This document shows positions 14,494 to 22,572 of a DNA stretch of 28,552 bases, piece after piece. The position numbers were made by a program, and so were the translations under genes. This stretch comes from CALGLS01 sp047626155. Its GTDB lineage: Bacteria > Bacteroidota > Bacteroidia > Chitinophagales > Saprospiraceae. The notes under the pieces are model-generated. The model searched no databases. It had not been told where the DNA came from and saw only the letters and a program-made list of their open reading frames with translations. The DNA lies in the NCBI GenBank assembly GCA_047626155.1, contig JBLHRR010000060.1, forward strand, positions 1-28,552. Reading direction: 5' to 3'. The first letter of the stretch is position 1; each line of letters opens with the position of its first letter.

Positions 14494-16422
14494 CTAACTC
14501 ATAAACTCCCAAGCCGACCGATACCCCCCAACCTCTTCGGTATACGCAATAAACTCCCCATAAAATTTATCATTTCCAATTGTAGCACTATCACCAATAA
14601 TAACAAGTTGTTTACGCGCTCGTGTCATCGCGACATTCATTCGTCGGTAATCCGATAAGAAGCCAATCTCACTTTTCTCATTAGAGCGCACTAGGGAAAT
14701 ATAAATGACATCCCGTTCTTGCCCTTGAAAAGCATCAATGGTATTAATATCTAGATGTTTCGCATAGTCCATCAACTTTTCATCCTGTTCTAAAGACTCT
14801 TTCAGGTGCATCACCTGAGCGCGATAAGGAGAGATAATTGCAATAGAAGGTAGCGGCAAATCTTGTTGAGTCAGGCTATCAATCAATTGCAAAAAATGCT
14901 CTCGGAGAATAAAAAATTCCCCTTCGTTGTGTCGACTACCGGTTTCCGGATTTATGGCTTCCGCAAAACCACAACCCGCGGTGTCAATAAATTGAATAGG
15001 ACAAGTATCTGGAATCTCTAGCGAATGTGCAGCCACCGTCACGTCTGCTTTTAGTTGATTGTCATAAAATTGCTTATTGGAAAACTGCATGATCATATCG
15101 TTCATTCGATACTGCACATCCAAAAAATTAAGTTCCTTAAGGTATTTGATGCTTTTTTCTAACAAACTAATTCCGAATCCACCTTTTCGCGCAGCATTGG
15201 ATTTTACGGTAGGAGGTAATTGAAAAGGATCACCTGCTAAAATTACTCGATAAGCCTTACTAATCGGAATCAAACAAGCAGGTTGCAGGGCCTGTCCTGC
15301 TTCATCAATAACAACCGTTCTAAAGTTAATTTCCTTCAATCTGGAATGAGTCGCATTAATCAATGTGCAGGCAATGACATCCGCCTTGCTAAGAATCTCG
15401 GAAATGATTCGATCTTCCAGTAGTCGGGCCCAGTCTTCCAGCTCGCGTGCTTCTTGGTAAGCATCTTGTCGTTCTTCCCGTTCCTTATGGCCAAAATTGC
15501 GTTTGTATTTTTTGGCTTCTCGCCTCGCCTTCGCAGCTTGTATTCTGACCTTTTTAATATTCTTGCTATCCGGATGGCTGGCAAGTCGTCCCTCCAAAGT
15601 CAAAGAAATTAATTGTTCATCGACTCGCGAAATATTTCCCATCCGAACCACATTCAATCCTTTTTCCGAAAGGCGATCTACCAATAAATCAACTGCCGCA
15701 TTACTAGGGGCCGTGACCATGACATTTTTTTCCTTTTCGCAAATCAATTTAATCGCATGCACTAGGGTAGTCGTCTTCCCAGTACCTGGAGGGCCATGTA
15801 TAACACTAAGGTCTTCAGTAGCCAGTATGTTGGCAACAGCCTTCACCTGGCCCTCATTCAAATAAGCATGGTGTATTTCAGGTGGGGCAGACCAGCGGGG
15901 TGGGAGGTTGCCAAAGAAAATAGATTTCAGCTCAGAAAGCCGCCCTGTTTTTGTCTTTAGTAAAAGATTCAGGACTTTCTCCATCTCCATATAGGTACGT
16001 TCATCAAATAAAAGATCAACGCCCAACTGTCCATTCGTTAACCAGTCCGGGAAGTCCTTGCTGTTTAGAATGATCTTCATTTTTCGTTTATCAACGAAAT
16101 GAATAACACCACTCTGGCTTCTTTGAGGGGTTTTGCTGAATTTGTCATCGGCTAGAGAATATAATTCTACAGGTGCACCACTTTTAAAGCGATGCGAACT
16201 GTCGGTATCTTTGTTCCGCTCTACAATCACAAAAGCGCGGTCTCCAAGAGTATAACCTTGTTTATTAACGGTAAGTGGATGCCAGGTCAGCCCCCGTTTT
16301 CTTTTTTCCTTGAGGGAAAGTGTCAGTACATCTTTCCTGTATCGTTCAAAGTCCTCTTCCTTCTCCAGTTTTAAAAGTCGCTGAAGTTTTTGAATTTGTT
16401 GATCTATAGATTCTACCTGCAT
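14494..16422 (-). CDS. Superfamily 1 DNA/RNA helicase, UPF1/IGHMBP2-like
   Basis: A 642-residue SF1B-type helicase. Order of motifs: a helical and beta-rich N-terminal part (1-180), Q-motif-like LNEGQVKAV (188-196), Walker A IHGPPGTGKTTT (208-219), motif Ia VTAPSNAAVD (236-245), Walker B VVIDEAGQA (370-378), motif III LAGDPFQLPPTV (395-406), motif IV YRMN (438-441), motif V NTIDAFQGQERDVI (560-573), motif VI RRMNVAMTRARKQL (593-606). The long charged coiled segment at 285-335 fills the position of the 1B/stalk insertion. Such proteins unwind nucleic acid 5' to 3'; the substrate here is not known. It is divergent from rpsF, and a TACCTTTG element sits 5 bases before its ATG. Confidence 0.92.
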   Translation of the reverse strand: MQVESIDQQIQKLQRLLKLEKEEDFERYRKDVLTLSLKEKRKRGLTWHPLTVNKQGYTLGDRAFVIVERNKDTDSSHRFKSGAPVELYSLADDKFSKTPQRSQSGVIHFVDKRKMKIILNSKDFPDWLTNGQLGVDLLFDERTYMEMEKVLNLLLKTKTGRLSELKSIFFGNLPPRWSAPPEIHHAYLNEGQVKAVANILATEDLSVIHGPPGTGKTTTLVHAIKLICEKEKNVMVTAPSNAAVDLLVDRLSEKGLNVVRMGNISRVDEQLISLTLEGRLASHPDSKNIKKVRIQAAKARREAKKYKRNFGHKEREERQDAYQEARELEDWARLLEDRIISEILSKADVIACTLINATHSRLKEINFRTVVIDEAGQALQPACLIPISKAYRVILAGDPFQLPPTVKSNAARKGGFGISLLEKSIKYLKELNFLDVQYRMNDMIMQFSNKQFYDNQLKADVTVAAHSLEIPDTCPIQFIDTAGCGFAEAINPETGSRHNEGEFFILREHFLQLIDSLTQQDLPLPSIAIISPYRAQVMHLKESLEQDEKLMDYAKHLDINTIDAFQGQERDVIYISLVRSNEKSEIGFLSDYRRMNVAMTRARKQLVIIGDSATIGNDKFYGEFIAYTEEVGGYRSAWEFMS

Positions 16423-16427
16423 GCCAC

Positions 16428-16435
16428 CAAAGGTA
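16428..16435 (-). promoter_or_regulatory. -7 element abutting the helicase start codon
   Basis: Minus-strand TACCTTTG matches TAnnTTTG and ends exactly 5 bases before the ATG at 16422, the same spacing as at 4672-4679. This predicts a leaderless message. The -33 region is not canonical. Confidence 0.45.
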
Positions 16436-16539
16436 AGTAAAGAAAGGGAAATTTTTGGCTACTTTCATAGGCTTTAAGGGGTGAAATAAGGGTATGGAGC
16501 TGGCTATAGAATCAGTCTGAAGAATACAAAGCAGGAAAA

Positions 16540-16570
16540 TTTGCAAAACCACAACTATTTAATTACCTTT
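16540..16570 (+). promoter_or_regulatory. Promoter of the rpsF-rpsR-rplI operon
   Basis: TTTG at 16540-16543, a 19-base spacer, and TACCTTTG at 16563-16570 give a full match to the Bacteroidota -33/-7 promoter. Transcription should begin near 16576, leaving a leader of about 40 bases rich in A and T. Confidence 0.85.
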
Positions 16571-16615
16571 GCAGCCGTTTTTAATTTATTAACCTTATAA
16601 TTAATACTTCACTCA

Positions 16616-17074
16616 ATGTTAAATTACGAAGTAACTTTTATCGTAGATCCGGTGCTGTCGGGCGATGAAATAAAATCGACAGCTCAGACATATGTAGACG
16701 CCATCAAAACTGCCGGTGGAGAAATCGTACATTTTGATGAGATGGGCCTACGCCAGTTGGCGTACCCGATAAGAAAACGCACCTCTGGAATTTATTACTG
16801 CATCGAACTCAGCGTGATAAACGGTGAATTGATTGCTCCAACGGAATTGGCTTTTCGACGTGATGAGCGTGTTTTGCGATTCTTAACAGTTAGACTAGAC
16901 AAGTTCGGCGTTAAATACAATGCTGACAAACGTGCCGGTTTAATTGGTAAGGCGAAAACTAAAGCTGATAAAGCAGCTCCTTTAGCTAGAGCAGCTTCAA
17001 AGTCGAAGCCGAAGCCGAAAGCAAAACCAGCCCCGGCTCCTGCTCCAGTCGCTGCTTCCAATGAGGAAGAGTAA
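16616..17074 (+). CDS. rpsF: 30S ribosomal protein bS6
   Basis: A 152-residue ribosomal protein that binds 16S rRNA together with bS18 in the platform. The core is typical: LNYEVTFIVDPVLSGDEIKS, a central DEMGLRQLAYPIRKRTSGIY, and FRRDERVLRFLTVRLDKFG. Residues from about 108 on form an Ala/Lys/Pro tail (KADKAAPLARAASKSKPKPK, then APAPAPVAASNEEE), longer than in E. coli, ending acidic. First gene of the operon, 32 bases before rpsR. Confidence 0.97.
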   Translation: MLNYEVTFIVDPVLSGDEIKSTAQTYVDAIKTAGGEIVHFDEMGLRQLAYPIRKRTSGIYYCIELSVINGELIAPTELAFRRDERVLRFLTVRLDKFGVKYNADKRAGLIGKAKTKADKAAPLARAASKSKPKPKAKPAPAPAPVAASNEEE

Positions 17075-17106
17075 TTCTCATTTATTAATCTTTAAAAAGA
17101 AATAAC

Positions 17107-17373
17107 ATGGCATCCAGAGATGATATAAAATTTTTGAGCAATCCGAATATCGGTTCTCAACGAAAAAAATATTGCCGTTTCCGTAAATTCGGTATCAAGC
17201 ACATCGATTATAAAGATCCTGCCTTTTTGTTGCAATTCATCAACGAGCAAGGAAAAATCTTACCTCGACGTATAACCGGTAACTCCCTTAAGTATCAGCG
17301 TAAAATGGCTACGGCTATAAAGAGATCACGCCACTTGGCTATTCTCCCTTATGTAGCTGATTTACTTAAGTAG
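17107..17373 (+). CDS. rpsR: 30S ribosomal protein bS18
   Basis: An 88-residue protein of the 30S platform, partner of bS6. Family blocks visible: KYCRFRKFGIKHIDYKDPAF, LPRRITGNSLKYQRKMATAI and KRSRHLAILPYV. The single N-terminal Cys in RKKYCRF is at the usual place. Second gene of the operon, 40 bases before rplI; no ssb lies between it and rpsF, as usual in this phylum. Confidence 0.97.
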   Translation: MASRDDIKFLSNPNIGSQRKKYCRFRKFGIKHIDYKDPAFLLQFINEQGKILPRRITGNSLKYQRKMATAIKRSRHLAILPYVADLLK

Positions 17374-17413
17374 AAATTACCAATTTATCTATTCAATATA
17401 AAATCAATCAATA

Positions 17414-17860
17414 ATGGAAATCATATTATTGCAAAATATTGTTAAGGTAGGAGACAAACACGAAATCATAACAGTGAAAAACGGTTATGGACGTAACTAC
17501 CTTATCCCTCAACGCATGGCCATCATAGCCAATGCTGCCAATCGTAAGAAACTGGACGACCTTAAGCAAGAAGAAAACGCTAAAGAGGCACAGAAAGTAG
17601 GCTTCTATCAGGAGCTTGCTGGAAAAATTGGTGACAACGTTCTCAAAATCGGTGCAAAAGCAGGTACCAGCGGAAAAATCTTCGGTAGTATTACCACGAT
17701 TCAAATCGCTGCTGCATTAAAAGAGCAAATGGATATTGAGATCGAAAGAAGAAAAATTACCATTCCTGAAGAAATTAAGGAGCTAGGACTATACGATGTT
17801 ACTGTTGCTTTCCACCCGGAAGTAATCAAAACAGTGAAAATTGATGTAGCGCAAGATTAA
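17414..17860 (+). CDS. rplI: 50S ribosomal protein bL9
   Basis: A 148-residue two-domain protein of the 50S subunit that binds 23S rRNA at the base of the L1 stalk. The N-terminal domain shows IILLQNIVKVGDKHEIITVK and NGYGRNYLIPQRMAI; a long connecting helix follows (NRKKLDDLKQEENAKEAQK); the C-terminal domain has GKIFGSITTIQIA and ends with GLYDVTVAFHPEVIKTVKI. Full length for the family. Last gene of the operon, followed by a terminator. Confidence 0.97.
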   Translation: MEIILLQNIVKVGDKHEIITVKNGYGRNYLIPQRMAIIANAANRKKLDDLKQEENAKEAQKVGFYQELAGKIGDNVLKIGAKAGTSGKIFGSITTIQIAAALKEQMDIEIERRKITIPEEIKELGLYDVTVAFHPEVIKTVKIDVAQD

Positions 17861-17888
17861 TTTTTCTACTCTTTTATATAAAGAGCTT

Positions 17889-17928
17889 AAAAGCCGATTG
17901 TTGTTCATACAGCAGTCGGCTTTTTTTT
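17889..17928 (+). terminator. Terminator of the ribosomal protein operon
   Basis: AAAAGCCGATTGTTG (17889-17903) pairs with CAGCAGTCGGCTTTT (17910-17924), with two G-U pairs in plus-strand RNA, and is followed by a run of eight T. It starts 28 bases after the rplI stop. Confidence 0.9.
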
Positions 17929-18319
17929 GGAAAAAGAGGAGGTACTTAACGACCGAACAGAGTCGAGAAACCTACTCCCTTCTTCAGAAGAATTCTCCCG
18001 ATTTACACTAAATCAATTAACCAAATCTTCTTCTGCCCTATGTCTACGTCCTAGAAGTCTCAGATATACTACCTTTTCAACCAAGAGCAAGCATATACTG
18101 AAAAGCCAGCTAAAGACAAACTCAATTGATTGCCCGTCACAACTAGCCAGTCTGCAAGTCAGGAAAAAGACCTAGAACAAAATAAAATCATATTTTTATT
18201 AAACTGATTTGTAATAAATCAATATGTATTTTCTATTGGTTCACAATTCTTTACGGAACTTCTCCCGAACATAAAGAAAAGAAGAGGATAGAAGAGCCAC
18301 TTTTATTTTGTATCAAAGC
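17929..18319. other. Gene-free stretch
   Basis: I see no convincing protein or RNA gene here. A plus-strand frame to 18175 is low-complexity Ser/Thr/Leu-rich without a proper start or family likeness. The sequence from about 18180 is strongly AT-rich and leads into the promoter at 18320. Confidence 0.5.
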
Positions 18320-18350
18320 TTGACAATTATACGGAACGCGCTTATCTTTG
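18320..18350 (+). promoter_or_regulatory. Orphan promoter in front of a candidate RNA
   Basis: TTG at 18320-18322, a 20-base spacer, and TATCTTTG at 18343-18350 match the phylum's promoter form. Transcription would begin near 18356. No plus-strand gene of normal length follows. Confidence 0.7.
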
Positions 18351-18553
18351 TATTGTAATTATTCAGTTACGCAGTTGATAACTCCTCTTTATCAACTATC
18401 CTTTTCCTCCCACAATTTTCCCCCCACTCGTCTTGTAACAATATTGTTATTTCGACCAGTTATTACCCTCCCATTAATAAGAAGGCTTTTTTGTAATCAT
18501 ATACACTAGAACACCTCCTATTATTTTTTGCTTTAACCGTTTTTTATATATCC

Positions 18554-18613
18554 ATGACCACAACAACAGTACTTCAAGTACATCAACCAAAAATGGCGGG
18601 GCAGAGCAGTTAA
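18554..18613 (+). CDS. Possible 19-residue peptide inside the candidate RNA
   Basis: The first ATG after the orphan promoter opens a 19-codon frame, MTTTTVLQVHQPKMAGQSS, ending in TAA. It starts with four Thr codons and contains the palindrome GTACTTCAAGTAC. It could be a small protein, a leader peptide or chance. No Shine-Dalgarno sequence, which is normal for the phylum. Confidence 0.25.
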   Translation: MTTTTVLQVHQPKMAGQSS

Positions 18614-18748
18614 CAAACATTTTACGTATAAACACACATTTACAATTACGTTTTGCCAATGGGGCAAAACGTGCTCAGGAACGAACAATTAATTTTAAAT
18701 TTTAATAAAGAAAAAGGTTAGTTAATAAGTTAGTAAGGTAAACATTTG

Positions 18749-18777
18749 AATGCCCGGCGAGAGTCGGGCATTTTTTA
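18749..18777 (+). terminator. Terminator of the candidate RNA
   Basis: AATGCCCGGC pairs with GTCGGGCATT around a GAGA tetraloop (one G-U pair), followed by a T-run TTTTATTTTT. The T-run exists only on the plus strand, so it does not serve the response regulator gene that ends at 18862 on the minus strand. Confidence 0.85.
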
Positions 18778-18861
18778 TTTTTGCTGTTTTCCTTTCTAAG
18801 TTTTCTGGGAAACGATTTCGTTGGACTAGTCGGTTATTGTAATTTTTAAGCATGTATTCGC

Positions 18862-19503
18862 CTAATGACTTAATACATCTTTATTCTCAATAGCCCATTT
18901 AAGCAACCCATTTTGCTGACCACTCAATGCTAGCTTTTTACTAATATTGCCTCGATGATTGGAAACAGTTTTAGGAGTAATAAACAGCATACTAGCGATT
19001 TCAGCAGTCGTTTTTTGCATCGCTATCAACTTCAAAATATTTACTTCATGGGCGGAAAGATCGCCTAGGCGATCGTTTTCAAAATCTGGTTGTTTGTGCA
19101 ATAAGTAAGTCAAATCTGAATTGACATAAAGCTGGCCTCGATGTACAGAACGTATGCAATTTAGTATATCTTTTTCACTACTTTCTTTTAATAAATATCC
19201 TTTTATACCAACTTCAATAGCGCTGTGAAAGAAGTCTTCATCTTTGAAAAGGGTTAATACTATGAAATTGGTTTTGGTACCTTCTTTAAGCAAAATCCTA
19301 GCAACTTCTATCCCCGTATAACCGGGCATTTCAATATCCAAAATAGCGATATCCGGCTGAATAGCCCGTATTTTATCCAATGCATCTTTCCCGTTTTCGG
19401 CGCTGCCGACCCACTTCATATCGGTTGTTTCTTTTAACAATTCGGTCACTCCCTTTCTAAGTATGGGATGGTCATCGGCATTAAATACATTTATACTTGA
19501 CAT
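18862..19503 (-). CDS. NarL/FixJ-family response regulator
   Basis: A 213-residue two-component regulator. The receiver domain (1-120) has the acidic pair Asp10-Asp11, the phosphoacceptor Asp56 in AILDIEMPGYTG, Thr84 in IVLTLFKDED and Lys106 in GYLLKESS. The C-terminal LuxR-type helix-turn-helix (148-205) reads LSAHEVNILKLIAM, TAEIASMLFITPKTVSNHRG, NISKKL. It begins 12 bases after the histidine kinase stop and is surely its partner. Targets may include the surface-protein genes upstream in the same direction, but that is inference. Confidence 0.95.
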   Translation of the reverse strand: MSSINVFNADDHPILRKGVTELLKETTDMKWVGSAENGKDALDKIRAIQPDIAILDIEMPGYTGIEVARILLKEGTKTNFIVLTLFKDEDFFHSAIEVGIKGYLLKESSEKDILNCIRSVHRGQLYVNSDLTYLLHKQPDFENDRLGDLSAHEVNILKLIAMQKTTAEIASMLFITPKTVSNHRGNISKKLALSGQQNGLLKWAIENKDVLSH

Positions 19504-19515
19504 CTATTTGTTTAT

Positions 19516-21498
19516 TTAGTGTTTGAGCTTCGGAATTTTTATTTCAACAACTGTCCCCGTAGGTTTATTTTCCTTTATTTTTAATTGTCCATTAATGATG
19601 GAAATTCTTTCAAGCATTGTGCGTAAACCCAAACTCTTGGATCTTACAATTGCCAACTCATAATCAAAGCCTTTTCCATTATCCATAATAGAGATGATGA
19701 CCTCTTTTTCGACCGACTGAATACGGACTTTGGCTGCGGTAGCTTCTGCGTGCTTAACAATATTACTCAGCACTTCCTGAATCGTTCTGAACAAATGAAT
19801 CTGCATTTTTTCAGATAATAAATCGTCAATATTTTCAAACTCCGTCGTTATAAAAAGACCACTGGAACGCCCTACTTTTTTAACAACATCTTTAATGGCC
19901 TTTGTCAAACCAAACTGTTCCAATTGAAGGGGATGTAAATCCTTAGAAATCGATCTTACCTCTTCCAATGTTTCCGTAATCAATGCTTGATTTTCAACAG
20001 TCGTTTTATCTGTTGCTCCTATTTGTTTTTTAATAAGCAAAAGGGAATGGGCAATGCCATCATGAAGATCACGAGCAATACGTTTTCTTTCTTTTTCTTG
20101 CGCAAAAATTAGTGCTTCCGCAAAATCTTTTTTATCATTTCGATCCTTAGCAGTCTTCCGCAATTGAAAACCTAAAAGAGCAAACATCCCCAATGCTAAG
20201 CCCCCACCCATGAAATAATTTCTTTGTTTCTCTACTTTGACTTGTGCAAATTCTAATTCAAGAATATCATTCTTCTGTTCTATAATTAATTTTTCTTTTT
20301 GTGCTGTTTGATACTTGACATCAATCTCTGCAATAGCATTGTTAGTTTCTTTGCTTTGGGTGTATTCTTGATGTTTTTTTCGTTTTTCATAATGGTCAAG
20401 TGCTTTACCAAATTGTCTTGTTTTTTTATAAGCTTTATACAGTAGCTTATTCGCATTAGATATTCCATTTTTAAGATCTGCTTCTTCAGCTAATGCTAAA
20501 GCGATTTTTGCATGAAAGATGGATTGATCATATTTTCCGAAATCATAATTGGCAAGCGACAATCTAGTTTCATTACCAATAATCATTTCCTTCATACCGT
20601 ATTCGTGAGCTAATTTTAGAGCTTCTTTAGACACCTGGATAGACTCCTCAAGGTTTCCGGTCTTTATTTTCAAATCAGCTATATTACCTAAAAAAAGAAC
20701 AATTGAATGCTTATTATTGGAGCTTCTTGCTTGCCCTAATGAATACTCCTGACTTACAAGCGCCTTTCGATAAAAAATTTGAGCACTATCTTTATACAGT
20801 TGACTATGAAGTGAAATCGTATCTGCAATGCGGATAAAGTCATTCGCAATTTCCATTTCTAGTATTCCCTGATTACTGATTGCAAATGCTTTTACTCGCT
20901 CGTTATTGGTTATTTCTGCAAACGATAAAGCTATAGCATTGTATTCATAGGCTTTTTTTAATCGACCAAACAGATAAAAGACTTCAGCCATATTAAGGTA
21001 TGGTTTATAGAGTCTTGCAGTATCTTTTTTATCTTCCCATATCGCTAAAGCACTTACATAATACTCAATTGCTTTCTCATAATCTCCTCTATCTTTATTC
21101 AAGAATCCTAATTTATTATCAGCTAAAGCGGCTAGCGTTTCATTCCCTAATGAGAAGTGCAATGCTCGTCCTTTTATATAGAGTTCTTCTGCTAAAATCA
21201 ATTTATTATTAATTCTATAAGCATCTCCTAGGATAAGCATAGACCTCGCATGAACCGTCTTCCCCTCAAATCTATTTTCAGCAAAATCAGCTCCCACCTT
21301 TGCCAAAATCAGACAAGTATCTATATTCTCAAAAATATACTTATTACTCAATGACAGAATTGAATCTATCTGACCTCTAGAGGGATTGACCGCTTCCATT
21401 GCTTTATTAAAATTCTCAAGTGTTGGTTTCGTTCCAACCTGTGCAGTTAGCGTATAAGTAGAAAAAGCGATTAGTAATAAAGGCAAAAGAGTTTTCAT
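19516..21498 (-). CDS. TPR-containing sensor histidine kinase (HisKA_3/NarX type)
   Basis: A 660-residue membrane sensor. Signal peptide 1-20 (ends LTAQ); a periplasmic array of TPR repeats from about 45 to 375 (for example LADNKLGFLNKDRGDYEKAI and LGNIADLKIKTGNLEESIQV); a coiled segment 380-425; one TM helix 428-445 (YFMGGGLALGMFALLGFQL). The HisKA_3 dimerisation helix has ERKRIARDLHDGIAHSLLLI with phosphoacceptor His479. The ATPase domain has the N-box QEVLSNIVKHAEA (Asn579), G1 MDNGKGFDY and G2 GLRTMLERISI. The TPR sensor suggests it detects a protein or peptide in the periplasm. Cotranscribed with the regulator; 129 bases after porP/sprF on the same strand. Confidence 0.95.
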   Translation of the reverse strand: MKTLLPLLLIAFSTYTLTAQVGTKPTLENFNKAMEAVNPSRGQIDSILSLSNKYIFENIDTCLILAKVGADFAENRFEGKTVHARSMLILGDAYRINNKLILAEELYIKGRALHFSLGNETLAALADNKLGFLNKDRGDYEKAIEYYVSALAIWEDKKDTARLYKPYLNMAEVFYLFGRLKKAYEYNAIALSFAEITNNERVKAFAISNQGILEMEIANDFIRIADTISLHSQLYKDSAQIFYRKALVSQEYSLGQARSSNNKHSIVLFLGNIADLKIKTGNLEESIQVSKEALKLAHEYGMKEMIIGNETRLSLANYDFGKYDQSIFHAKIALALAEEADLKNGISNANKLLYKAYKKTRQFGKALDHYEKRKKHQEYTQSKETNNAIAEIDVKYQTAQKEKLIIEQKNDILELEFAQVKVEKQRNYFMGGGLALGMFALLGFQLRKTAKDRNDKKDFAEALIFAQEKERKRIARDLHDGIAHSLLLIKKQIGATDKTTVENQALITETLEEVRSISKDLHPLQLEQFGLTKAIKDVVKKVGRSSGLFITTEFENIDDLLSEKMQIHLFRTIQEVLSNIVKHAEATAAKVRIQSVEKEVIISIMDNGKGFDYELAIVRSKSLGLRTMLERISIINGQLKIKENKPTGTVVEIKIPKLKH

Positions 21499-21627
21499 TA
21501 ATTAGGTTTTCGACGACGACAAGCAAAATAGACTAAACGTTTTTCGACTAAATTCGATTATCGGGAAGATAGACACAATAACTAGACATCAAGTATTATA
21601 TGAGGTAAAAGCATATACTATTTTGAT

Positions 21628-22539
21628 TTATAACTCATATCTGTAACCTATCAAAGCCTGAAAACTCATTCCCTGCTCGCTACCTGCGCTGGACAAATTA
21701 TAACTTGCCATAGATCCTATCCGGAAAGATCCATCTCCTATGTTTGGTAAAATAAACCCCAGTTGAAAACCTGCTCTAAAGCTTGAATCTAAAGAAAGAC
21801 CGGTCCAAAAAGCGTTTAGTATTTCATACTTAATTTCCAATTGAACATGAGCAATATTTGGACTGGCGTACAGTATCTGTAAACTGGGTTCAACAAAGCC
21901 ATTCTCCTGAATAAAACGGTAACCGATTTGCCCATAAGCATGAAGGTCCCTTTTTAAATTTGCCGGAGCCGATTCCTCTTCAAAGTACAGATCACCTGGT
22001 AAAGCTTGCAGGACACTTAATCCCGCAAAAAGATGAGACTCGTCATTTTCCTCTGTATTAACACTAGTGTAGAAAAGTCCTAATCCAACATTGAATTGAG
22101 ATTCCCGACTGTCATCCATACCTAAGCTGCTGTCATCTAAATCAAAAGCTAATAAATTGGAGCCATCAAACCGAAATTGACTCGCATTCACCACTGCTCC
22201 AATAGCCAAACGATTGTGATAACTCAAACTGATCTGATAGGCATACATTAGAGAAATCGTCGATTGCTTTAATGGCCCTACCCTATCTTGAGATAGCTGG
22301 GCGCCCAAACTCATTTTCTGATCTAATAATGGCACTTGAATACTGGCAGAAAGCGTCTGAGGTGCTCCTTCAAATCCAAGCCATTCTTGTTGATAGATCG
22401 CCTGTGATTCTATGTATTCCCATGGTGCAGTCATTGCAGGGTTCCATGCAAAACGTCCTGAAGGAAAGGCTGTAATGTTTGGCAATTGCTGTGCAAGCAA
22501 GGTAATGGGGAATAGGAAAAATAGGACGTATAGATATTT
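21628..22539 (-). CDS. PorP/SprF-family outer-membrane protein (T9SS partner)
   Basis: A 303-residue outer-membrane barrel from the preferred start at 22539 (signal peptide MKYLYVLFFLFPITLLAQ); an in-frame ATG at 22572 would add 11 residues ahead of the signal. Family marks: an N-terminal NPAMTAPWEYIESQAIYQQE followed by WLGFEGAPQTLSASIQVPL, then SLGAQLSQDRVGPLKQSTIS and MYAYQISLSYHNRLAIGAVV. These belong to the PorP/SprF family that helps move T9SS cargo, especially proteins with type B sorting domains, to the surface. Such genes typically sit just after their cargo gene, as here: the type B protein ends at 22999 on the same strand. Confidence 0.92.
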   Translation of the reverse strand, partial: KYLYVLFFLFPITLLAQQLPNITAFPSGRFAWNPAMTAPWEYIESQAIYQQEWLGFEGAPQTLSASIQVPLLDQKMSLGAQLSQDRVGPLKQSTISLMYAYQISLSYHNRLAIGAVVNASQFRFDGSNLLAFDLDDSSLGMDDSRESQFNVGLGLFYTSVNTEENDESHLFAGLSVLQALPGDLYFEEESAPANLKRDLHAYGQIGYRFIQENGFVEPSLQILYASPNIAHVQLEIKYEILNAFWTGLSLDSSFRAGFQLGFILPNIGDGSFRIGSMASYNLSSAGSEQGMSFQALIGYRYEL

Positions 22540-22572
22540 CATAATTGGCGATATTCTATTTTTTTGTTTCAA

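Larger units (their letters stand above)
18356..18777 (+). ncRNA. Candidate non-coding or small-peptide RNA, about 420 bases
   Basis: A transcription unit bounded by the promoter at 18320-18350 and the terminator at 18749-18777, with no long frame. Elements in order: hairpin 18373-18397 (AGTTGATAA/TTATCAACT) with loop CTCCTCT; C-rich single-stranded tracts to about 18426 (CCTTTTCCTCCC, TTTTCCCCCCAC); the 14-base palindrome TAACAATATTGTTA at 18436-18449; CACCTCCTATT near 18510; a 19-codon frame at 18554-18613; and the perfect hairpin ACGTTTTGCC/GGCAAAACGT at 18648-18672. It is not RNase P RNA, tmRNA or SRP RNA by their signature sequences. Function unknown; the genes downstream lie on the other strand, so it is not a leader. 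Confidence 0.5.

Noticed and set aside
17927..18175. Plus-strand frame after the rplI terminator
   Set aside because: Starts inside the terminator T-run at a non-ATG codon, Ser/Thr/Leu-rich without domains; looks like non-coding sequence.
18436..18449. Perfect palindrome TAACAATATTGTTA as an operator
   Set aside because: It lies about 80 bases downstream of the predicted transcription start, and AT-rich 14-base palindromes are not rare; kept only as part of the RNA description.
18474..18659. Minus-strand frame of 61 residues across the candidate RNA
   Set aside because: Hydrophobic/basic mix without start context; overlaps the structured plus-strand elements.
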